The notes beneath the pieces are model-generated. The model saw nothing but the letters and a program-made list of their open reading frames with translations, did no database searches and had not been told where the DNA came from. Shown piece after piece: positions 7,748-14,975 of a stretch of DNA of 32,003 nucleotides. Position 1 is the stretch's first letter, and each line of letters begins with the position of its first letter. The stretch is from Planctomycetota bacterium (GTDB lineage: Bacteria; Planctomycetota; Phycisphaerae; Phycisphaerales; SM1A02): NCBI GenBank assembly GCA_018970045.1, contig JAGWXC010000005.1:1-32003 (forward strand), in the 5' to 3' direction. The translations under genes were made by a program, and so were the position numbers.

Positions 7748-8428
7748 ATGAACGACGACCAAACGCTCGAGTCTCTTCTGCAACCTCAGGCCGTGGTGGA
7801 TCTTGGTGTTCCTCGATCCAGTGCACTGGAACGCACCAGTGGAGCGATGGGCTCCGACACCAGCATTGCCGTGCTGGAATCCAATCCCGACCTCAGCACG
7901 GAACACCTGTGCTCGTTCACGGGCATGATCAGTTGCACGCACATCGCCCTCGATGCCGTGCAGGTGCTGATTTCCCTGACCAACACCTCGGATCCTGATG
8001 GCCGGGGTTTCCTCACGGCCTTCATGTTCCGGATGCCGCGGGAACTGGGCGGCTTCACGGTCACGCTGTTGCGATCCAGCCTGCCCGGCATGTCCCGGAT
8101 CGTGCCGGGCGCCAGTGCATCGCCCTTCCTCGGGTCGTGGCAGGGGGGTGTCGGCACCGGCGGCGAGTGGCAGGGTGGCGGTACCCCGATGGCCGGCTTC
8201 GCACCGGGTGAAACGGGCGCATGGGCGTTCCTCGTTTCCGGTGCTGGCGCGGCGGCGTTGACGGCTGAACGACTCATGTCCGGAGGCGCCATGCCGGATC
8301 CTTTCGCGTTCGTGGTCCGCTTCAGGGGACTCGGCGCGGGCGATTCCGACAAGGTTCCCGCGTTGATGCCGTTGGCGCAGGTCGTGCGCCGTGATGCCAT
8401 TGAGGAAGCGGTCGAGCGCATGCGTTGA
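7748..8428 (+). CDS. Paralog of the preceding protein lacking signal peptide and C-terminal anchor
   Basis: Start at 7748 with SD-like AAAGGA. Colinear matches to upstream gene: LTNTSD..GRGFLTAFMFR vs LTNTTD..IGGYLTAFMFR; ASASPFLGSWQGG..TGGEWQGGG vs SNGSPFPGTWLGG..LGATWLGGG; FAFVVRFRGL..GDSDKVPA vs YAFIVRFRGL..GGSDKVPA. Confidence 0.72.
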   Translation: MNDDQTLESLLQPQAVVDLGVPRSSALERTSGAMGSDTSIAVLESNPDLSTEHLCSFTGMISCTHIALDAVQVLISLTNTSDPDGRGFLTAFMFRMPRELGGFTVTLLRSSLPGMSRIVPGASASPFLGSWQGGVGTGGEWQGGGTPMAGFAPGETGAWAFLVSGAGAAALTAERLMSGGAMPDPFAFVVRFRGLGAGDSDKVPALMPLAQVVRRDAIEEAVERMR

Positions 8429-8445
8429 ACAAGCCCCCGGATCGG

Positions 8446-8475
8446 CGGGTCGCCCGACGGCGGGCGGCCCGTTTT
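8446..8475 (+). terminator. Rho-independent terminator-like hairpin between convergent genes
   Basis: CGGGTCGCCCG-ACGG-CGGGCGGCCCG (11-bp stem, one T-G) followed by TTTT; T-run overlaps the purK stop. Confidence 0.6.
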
Positions 8476-9515
8476 CACCCTACCACGGTGATGTGTCCGA
8501 GCTTGCGGCCGGCGCGCGGGGCCTTGCCGTACAGGTGCAGGTGCGCGTTGGGCCGCTCCAGCACGGTGGCCGTGGTCGGCAGCGTGCCGACGATGTTCGT
8601 CATCACGCAGGGTGCTCGCAGCGCCGTCGAGCCCAGCGGCAGCCCGGCGATCGCACGCAGGTGGTTCTCGAACTGGCTCGTCTGGGCGCCTTCGATCGTC
8701 CAGTGGCCGGAGTTGTGCACGCGCGGCGCCATCTCGTTGGCGATCAGCGTGTCGCCCCGTGCGAAGAACTCGATCGTGAGCACGCCGATGTGATCGAGCC
8801 GCTCCATCACGGCATGCGCCTGCTCGCGCGCGATGGCCGTGAGCCGATCGCCCTCGGGCGTGGGCACGACCGTTTGGTGCAAGATGCCGCCGACGTGCTC
8901 GTTCTGGCAGAGCTCATAGAAGGCGACCTGCGGCTTGCCGCCCACGCGCGTGCGCACGCCGATGATGCTGACCTCGCGCTCGAACTCGACGAACGCCTCG
9001 TAGATGCAGGGCACCTTGCCCAGCGCGATCCAGGCCGCTTCGAGCGAGTCGCCCGCTCGGATCACGCGCTGGCCCTTGCCGTCGTAGCCCAGGCGCCGCG
9101 TCTTGAGCACGCCGACGGGGCCGACCGCTTCAAGCGCGCGAGGCAGGTCCGCGCTCGATCCAACCGCGTGGAATGCCTGCACGCCGAGGCCGCAGTCCTT
9201 GAAGAAGTGCTTCTCCTGGATCCGGTCCTGCGCAATCTGCAGGCTCTTCGCACCCGGATGCACGCCGAGTGACTGCTGCAGGAACTCAACGGTCGCCGTC
9301 GGCACGTTTTCGAACTCGTAGGTGGCGACCGCGAGGTTCTGTGCAAAGCGCACCAGGCCTTCCGGATCGTCGTACGGCGTCCCGATCACTTCGCCGAGCG
9401 CCGCGGCGGGGCAGCTCATGCTGGGTTCGAGGAAGCGAAAGCGCATGCCCAGCGGGATGCCGGCAAGCGCGAGCATGCGGCCAAGCTGGCCGCCACCGAC
9501 GATGCCGACCTTCAT
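8475..9515 (-). CDS. purK: 5-(carboxyamino)imidazole ribonucleotide synthase PurK
   Basis: [23 protein letters not shown]...[15 protein letters not shown]...[14 protein letters not shown]...[12 protein letters not shown]...[20 protein letters not shown]-grasp PurK signatures. Internal ATG at 9515 preferred over the longer ORF start. Confidence 0.95.
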   Translation of the reverse strand: MKVGIVGGGQLGRMLALAGIPLGMRFRFLEPSMSCPAAALGEVIGTPYDDPEGLVRFAQNLAVATYEFENVPTATVEFLQQSLGVHPGAKSLQIAQDRIQEKHFFKDCGLGVQAFHAVGSSADLPRALEAVGPVGVLKTRRLGYDGKGQRVIRAGDSLEAAWIALGKVPCIYEAFVEFEREVSIIGVRTRVGGKPQVAFYELCQNEHVGGILHQTVVPTPEGDRLTAIAREQAHAVMERLDHIGVLTIEFFARGDTLIANEMAPRVHNSGHWTIEGAQTSQFENHLRAIAGLPLGSTALRAPCVMTNIVGTLPTTATVLERPNAHLHLYGKAPRAGRKLGHITVVG

Positions 9516-10171
9516 CGACGGCCCTTCCCGCGGCGTGCGCCCTTGGCCGTGCGGGCTGCACGATCGCTTGAACGCGGCGTGCGCGAGCGGCGCGTGGAGC
9601 CGGTCGCCGCCGCACCCGAGCCGCGCCACTCGATCAACGGTTGCGCGAGGGCCAGGTCGATCGTGGGCGCGACGTGCCCGGCACGCGGTACAGGATGAGC
9701 GAGGACCGAGGCGGTCTGCTGCTCACGGTAGCGCTCGAGCCGGGTGCGCACGGAGGTTTCGGTGTGGGCGAGAATCGCCGCAGCCAGCATGCCGGCGTTG
9801 GTCGCACCGGCCTTGCCGATGGCGAGCGTGCCGACCGGGATGCCTGCGGGCATCTGCGCGATCGAGAGCAGGGAGTCGAGTCCGCGCAGGGCTTTGCTCT
9901 CGACCGGGACCCCGAGCACAGGCAGGTGGGTCTTGCTCGCGCACATGCCCGGCAGATGCGCCGCACCGCCCGCGCCGGCGATGATCACGCGCAGGCCGCG
10001 CCCGTGGGCGGCAGCTGCGTATTCAAACAGCAGGTCCGGCGTGCGATGCGCGCTGACCACGCGGCACTCATGCGGCACATCGAGCAGGGCGAGCATCGCG
10101 CTGGCGTGCTGCATCGTCTCCCAGTCACTCTGCGATCCCATGATCACGCCAACGAGCGGTGCCTGTGCCAT
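9512..10171 (-). CDS. purE: N5-carboxyaminoimidazole ribonucleotide mutase PurE with basic C-terminal extension
   Basis: [21 protein letters not shown]...[15 protein letters not shown]...[14 protein letters not shown]...[51 protein letters not shown]. Overlaps purK start by ATGA (9512-9515). Confidence 0.95.
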   Translation of the reverse strand: MAQAPLVGVIMGSQSDWETMQHASAMLALLDVPHECRVVSAHRTPDLLFEYAAAAHGRGLRVIIAGAGGAAHLPGMCASKTHLPVLGVPVESKALRGLDSLLSIAQMPAGIPVGTLAIGKAGATNAGMLAAAILAHTETSVRTRLERYREQQTASVLAHPVPRAGHVAPTIDLALAQPLIEWRGSGAAATGSTRRSRTPRSSDRAARTAKGARRGKGRR

Positions 10172-10256
10172 GCCCGCAGGGTAGCGCGGCGCGCATCCTT
10201 GTTCGGCGCTGCAATCGAAGCATGAACCGATGGTGGCTAGCATCCGGGCGTCGGAC

Positions 10257-11891
10257 ATGCAGACGAGCACGCACCAAGCACCTGCAGGCCATGACATCCA
10301 TGTCGTGGTGATCGACGACCAGCCCATGGTCGTCGAGTTCGTGCGGCGCGTGCTCGCCGACGACCAGCGCATCAAGGTCCACGGGTTCACGGATTGCGCC
10401 GTCGCGCTGACGGAGCTGCGCGGTCCCCTTGCCGAGGTCGAGCTGGACCTGGTGATCGTCGACTTGATGATGCCGGGGATCACGGGCTTCGATGCGATCG
10501 CGGCAGTCCGGCAGCTGCCGCAGGGCGGGACCATCCCGATCGTGGCCCTCACGGCGAGCGATGATCCGGTCGTCCGCCGGCAGGCCATGGACCTGGGTGC
10601 GCGTGAGGTCATCGTGAAGATGCCCCAACCCCATGAGCTGCGCGACATCCTGCTCCGGCACATCGATGCCGGGATCACGCTGCACGCCTCGAAGCGCGAG
10701 CCCGATGACGGGGTGGTCCGTCTGGGGGCGCTCGAGCAGTCGGCCAACGAGCTGGCGCAGCTCAACGACCCAGACACCGTGCTCATGCGGGTGCTTTCGG
10801 ATGCGCGCCAGTTCACCCATTGCGAGGCAGGCGGCGTCTTCGTGCGCGAGGGCAACCAGCTGCGCATGGTCTACGCGCAGAACGACGTGCTCGGCAGCAA
10901 CGAGCGGTTCGTGCGGTCGATCGTGCTGCCGCTCGACACCTCAAGCATTGCGGGCTACGTGGCGGTCACTGGCAAGATCCTGCATGTGCCCGATGTGTAT
11001 GACCTCCCGTCCAGCGCCCCGTACCGGTTCAACCGCTCGGTCGATGAGCGCACCGGCTACCGCACGAGGAGCATCCTCGGCGTGCCGCTGCTGGGCGAGA
11101 GCGGGCGCTGCATCGGCGTGTTCCAGCTGATCAACCCGCACCGAGCCGACGGTGCCAGCACGATCGGCTTCGAGCCCGGCGACATCGGCGTGGCAGCGCG
11201 ATTCGCCGCCACGGTCTCGATGAGCGTGCAGCGCGCGCAGCTCACGAAGAGCCTCATCGACCGAACGATCGCCATGGCGCGCCTGCGTGACCCGAGCGAG
11301 ACCGGGCCGCATGTCCAGCGCGTGTCGCGCATCTCGCGCATCATCCTCGAGGCGTGGGGCGCACGGCGCGGCCGCAGCGGCTCGGAGTGGGAACGCGACG
11401 TGGATCGCTTCGCGCTGGCTGCCACGCTGCACGACGTGGGCAAGGTCGGCGTACCCGATGCGGTCCTCAAGAAGCCGGGCAAGCTCGATCCGGAGGAACG
11501 CGCCGTGATGGAGCGGCACACGACGATCGGTGCCGACCTCTTCGGCGATGATCGCGAGTTCGATCTGGTCGCCAAGCGGATCGCGCTGCACCATCACCAG
11601 CGCTGGGATGGCCAGGGCTACCCGCCGGTGCTGCAGGTGGACGGGTCCGAGCGTCCGCTGCGCGGCGATGCGATCCCGCTCGAAGCGCGCATCGTGGGCA
11701 TTGCCGACGTGTACGACGCGCTGAGCGCGCGGCGCTGCTACAAGGAGCCGTGGCCCGAGGATCGCGTGATCGACCTGATCACCGGCGAGCGCTCAGGCCA
11801 GTTCGACCCGGAGATCGTGGATCTCTTCATGGAGAACCTGCCGACCTTCCGGGCGATCCTGCAGGCGCATGAGGAAGAGGGCCTGCACTGA
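10257..11891 (+). CDS. Response regulator receiver - GAF - HD-GYP protein
   Basis: [16 protein letters not shown]...[18 protein letters not shown]...VALTASDD...[11 protein letters not shown]-like middle. [29 protein letters not shown]...HTTIGADLF...[16 protein letters not shown]...[12 protein letters not shown]. Confidence 0.9.
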   Translation: MQTSTHQAPAGHDIHVVVIDDQPMVVEFVRRVLADDQRIKVHGFTDCAVALTELRGPLAEVELDLVIVDLMMPGITGFDAIAAVRQLPQGGTIPIVALTASDDPVVRRQAMDLGAREVIVKMPQPHELRDILLRHIDAGITLHASKREPDDGVVRLGALEQSANELAQLNDPDTVLMRVLSDARQFTHCEAGGVFVREGNQLRMVYAQNDVLGSNERFVRSIVLPLDTSSIAGYVAVTGKILHVPDVYDLPSSAPYRFNRSVDERTGYRTRSILGVPLLGESGRCIGVFQLINPHRADGASTIGFEPGDIGVAARFAATVSMSVQRAQLTKSLIDRTIAMARLRDPSETGPHVQRVSRISRIILEAWGARRGRSGSEWERDVDRFALAATLHDVGKVGVPDAVLKKPGKLDPEERAVMERHTTIGADLFGDDREFDLVAKRIALHHHQRWDGQGYPPVLQVDGSERPLRGDAIPLEARIVGIADVYDALSARRCYKEPWPEDRVIDLITGERSGQFDPEIVDLFMENLPTFRAILQAHEEEGLH

Positions 11892-11898
11892 GCGGGTG

Positions 11899-13239
11899 CT
11901 ACGCGCGGGGCAGGGTCCAGCCCGGCTGCGCCGCGTCGCCCAGCAGCCGGTCCGCCGCGGGATCGCCGTCGATCCGCATCGAGCCCGGGACGTACTGGAT
12001 CGCGCGGCCTGCGCGATGCGCGACCGTGCCCAGCAGCACCAGTTCCGTCAGGCGCGTGGCGTAGGGGATGCCGCACAGCGGTGCGGTGGGTTGGCCATCG
12101 CGAATCGCCTGCAACCACTCGCGATGATGGCCGATGCTCGGCGCGATCGTGGGTGCAGGCGGTTGCCATGCTTGCGCACGCGCGCCGGGCCAGAGCAGCA
12201 TCTCGCCGTAGTTGGCGAAGAGCGCGCCCTCGGTGCCCTGGAAGCAGACGCTGAAGCGGCCGTGGTAGTCGACGCGGTCCTTCGCGCCGATCTCCTGCAC
12301 GAAGGGCGACACGCGGCCGCCATCGAACCATCGCAGCACGAGCGGATCATCGCCGGCACGACCGGGTGCGAACGCCCACGACGCCTCGAGCCAGGCGGGC
12401 GCACCGATCGCATCGGGTGGCGGACCCTCGGCGCGGACCTCGATCGATCGCGCGCCTGCACGATCGAGGCCAAGCGCCCAGAAGGGCAGGTCCATGATGT
12501 GACAACCCATGTCACCCAGCGTGCCCGAGCCGTAGGACCAGTAGCGCCGCCAGTTCGCGGGGTGCACGCCATCGATGTATGCGCGGCGTTCAATCGGGCC
12601 TTGCCACAGTTCCCAATCGAGCCCGGCTGGCGGCACGGCGCCCGGCGTCAGGCGGCCGTCGCCCCAACTCTTCTGCTGCCAGCCATCGACCGCTGTCACG
12701 CGGCCGATCGCGCCCGCGCGGATCGCCTCGACGACGCGGCGATAGTTCTCGCCGGCGTGGATCTGCGTGCCCATCTGCGTGGCCACAGGCTGGCGCTCCC
12801 AGAGCGTGCGCAGCACGCCGAGTTCGCGCACCGTACGGGTGAGCGGCTTCTCGCAGTACACGGGCAGGCCGGCCTGCAGCGCGAGCGCGGTGGCGAGTGC
12901 ATGCGTGTGGTCAGGCGTGGACACGACCACGCCGTCGAGGTCGAGCTCACGCTCCATGGCGAGGAGCTCGCGGAAGTCGCGGAACGTGCGTGCTTCCGGG
13001 AACTCACTCGAGGCCCGGGCGAGGTACCCGGCATCGACGTCGCAGAGCGCCACGATGCGTTCGTGCCGGACCTCCTGGATGTTGTCCCATGCGCGATTCG
13101 CCGTACCGATGCAGGCCAGTCGCAGCGGCTCACCCTTGGTCCGCCGAGCGCGGCGAGGCGTGAGCGTGCAGCCCGGGAGCAGGGGCACGAGCGATCCGAT
13201 CGCGGCAACGGTGATGAATCCTCGGCGCGTCGTCTGCAT
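11899..13239 (-). CDS. Gfo/Idh/MocA-family oxidoreductase with Tat-like/lipoprotein N-terminus
   Basis: MQTTRRGFITVAAIGSLVPLLPGCTLT (RRGFI twin-arginine, LPGC lipobox), LRLACIGTANRAW, VVVSTPDHTHALATALALQAGLPVYCEKPLTRTVRE, GCHIMDLPFWAL. Confidence 0.9.
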   Translation of the reverse strand: MQTTRRGFITVAAIGSLVPLLPGCTLTPRRARRTKGEPLRLACIGTANRAWDNIQEVRHERIVALCDVDAGYLARASSEFPEARTFRDFRELLAMERELDLDGVVVSTPDHTHALATALALQAGLPVYCEKPLTRTVRELGVLRTLWERQPVATQMGTQIHAGENYRRVVEAIRAGAIGRVTAVDGWQQKSWGDGRLTPGAVPPAGLDWELWQGPIERRAYIDGVHPANWRRYWSYGSGTLGDMGCHIMDLPFWALGLDRAGARSIEVRAEGPPPDAIGAPAWLEASWAFAPGRAGDDPLVLRWFDGGRVSPFVQEIGAKDRVDYHGRFSVCFQGTEGALFANYGEMLLWPGARAQAWQPPAPTIAPSIGHHREWLQAIRDGQPTAPLCGIPYATRLTELVLLGTVAHRAGRAIQYVPGSMRIDGDPAADRLLGDAAQPGWTLPRA

Positions 13240-13301
13240 GGACTGCCTCCTGTGCCCGGTACCGTACCTGCATGCTGGATCTTGCCTGCACAATCGTCGT
13301 C

Positions 13302-14327
13302 ATGACGTCCGTGGATGATCGTGTCGCCGCGCCATCGGTCCCCGGCAGCACGCTGGTCGATCGCGTGGTCGCGGCGCCGGGTCCGATCCCTGCTGACGTG
13401 CGTGAGCGCTTCGGGCTCAAGCCGTTCTACGAACAGTGCATCGTGTGGGAAGGACTGCCGTTCGTGGCCAGCGGCAAGGTCGATCCGCGTGCGCTGCAGG
13501 AAGCCGTCTGGCTCGCGCGGCGCATGCTGCGCAGCCGCCCCGAGATCGCGCGGGCGATGGGTGCCAACGCCGTGCGTGTGGCGATCATGGATGTGGGCGA
13601 GGTCACCACCGACGTGCCCGAGCACAGCGACCTCGAGCCCAAGGGCTACTGGGACATGCGTGCGCGTGGGCTCGGTGCCACGCCGCATCGGCCCGCCGTG
13701 AGTGCCGGCGAGGAGAACCTGCTCACGTACCCCGGTGATCCCTACGCCACCGAGAGCATCTTCATCCATGAGTTCGCGCACGCGATCCATGAGATGGGCC
13801 TGTCGACGGTCGATCCAACGTTCGATCGCCGGCTCGAGGCGGCCTACGACGCGGCCATGAAGAAGGGCCTGTGGCAAGGCGCCTATGCACGCGAGAATCG
13901 CATGGAATACTGGGCCGAGGCCACGCAGTCGTTCTTCGACACCAACCGTGAGAACGACCACCAGCACAATCACGTCGACACGGTGGCGGAGCTGAAGGAG
14001 CACGACCCTGCGGTGTGGGAGCTCTGCATGGAGGTCTACGGCCAGCCATGGGCGTACACACGCGCCGATGCGCGCGCGGGCCAGGAGCATCTGGCCGGGT
14101 GGGATCCTGCGGCGAGTCCGACGTTCGTGTGGGCGGATGCCGTGCGCGAAGCGTGGCGCCAGTGGGAGTTGCTCGAGCAGGCACGCAAGGCCGGTCGAGC
14201 AGGGCGTGGCCGAGGCGACGGCGCGAGTGCGGCACCGGAAGGATCATCGGACGGTGACAACTCGCAAGGCGCCGATCCAAGCACCGATCCGGGCGACGGC
14301 GGCACGGCAGGCGCCAAGCCTGAATGA
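13302..14327 (+). CDS. Putative zinc metallopeptidase (zincin) of uncertain family
   Basis: ATESIFIHEFAHAIHEMGLS (HExxH) followed downstream by RMEYWAEATQSFFDT; Gly/Asp-rich disordered C-terminus. Confidence 0.65.
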   Translation: MTSVDDRVAAPSVPGSTLVDRVVAAPGPIPADVRERFGLKPFYEQCIVWEGLPFVASGKVDPRALQEAVWLARRMLRSRPEIARAMGANAVRVAIMDVGEVTTDVPEHSDLEPKGYWDMRARGLGATPHRPAVSAGEENLLTYPGDPYATESIFIHEFAHAIHEMGLSTVDPTFDRRLEAAYDAAMKKGLWQGAYARENRMEYWAEATQSFFDTNRENDHQHNHVDTVAELKEHDPAVWELCMEVYGQPWAYTRADARAGQEHLAGWDPAASPTFVWADAVREAWRQWELLEQARKAGRAGRGRGDGASAAPEGSSDGDNSQGADPSTDPGDGGTAGAKPE

Positions 14328-14331
14328 GGTG

Positions 14332-14919
14332 CTAGCGCGTGCGAGGCCGCTGGTATTCGTCGAGGTGCTGGATCGACTGACGCGCGCACCGCGCCAGCAT
14401 CGACTCCATGGCGACCGGTCGGTAGCGATGGCAGTCCACGCCGACATCGGCGGATCGACTTTGGCTCGGCAGGCCGCCATGCAGGTGGCCGTGCAGGTGC
14501 AGCGAACCGTTCCATCGGCCCTGCCAGGCGAGCATCGGATAGTGGCAGAGCACGATGCGGTGCTCGCCGCGCTCCCATCCCTTCCAGCTGGTGATGTCAT
14601 GCACGGAGTCGAACAAGCGCTCGAAGCCCGGCAGTCGCGGATCGTGGTTGCCGCGCACCAGATGAACGGTGGAGCAGCGGATCCGTTCACGGCACTCGCG
14701 CGCGAGCTTCACGGCCTTGCGCGGCTGCTTCTTCCAGGCGAGTCCGGCCACGAAGTCGCCGAGGTGCCAGAGCTCGTCGCCCTTGCCCACGGTCGCGTTG
14801 ATCCAGTCGATGAGCGTGTCGTTCATCTCTTCCACGCTGCCGAACTCGCGCTTGTACAGCGCGAGGGCTTCCTCGTGCCAGAAGTGCGTGTCGCTGGTCA
14901 CCCAGATCGTCTTGGCCAT
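14332..14919 (-). CDS. Calcineurin-like metallophosphoesterase
   Basis: IWVTSDTHFWHEEAL, LWHLGDFV, HLVRGNHDPRLPG, IVLCHYPMLAW, LHLHGHLHGG. Confidence 0.92.
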   Translation of the reverse strand: MAKTIWVTSDTHFWHEEALALYKREFGSVEEMNDTLIDWINATVGKGDELWHLGDFVAGLAWKKQPRKAVKLARECRERIRCSTVHLVRGNHDPRLPGFERLFDSVHDITSWKGWERGEHRIVLCHYPMLAWQGRWNGSLHLHGHLHGGLPSQSRSADVGVDCHRYRPVAMESMLARCARQSIQHLDEYQRPRTR

Positions 14920-14975
14920 GGGTGCAGGCTAGCGCCGGGGCATGGGCCGCCGGCTTCACATGATGAAGCCCACTG

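Noticed and set aside
6373-7749. 458-aa minus-strand ORF
   Set aside because: Low-complexity Arg/Gly/His-rich antisense ORF spanning an intergenic region, terminator hairpin and the PEP-CTERM-like gene.
11869-13305. 478-aa plus-strand ORF
   Set aside because: Antisense of the Gfo/Idh/MocA oxidoreductase, which has strong family motifs on the minus strand.
12696-14090. 464-aa minus-strand ORF
   Set aside because: Crosses two divergent real genes; antisense shadow.
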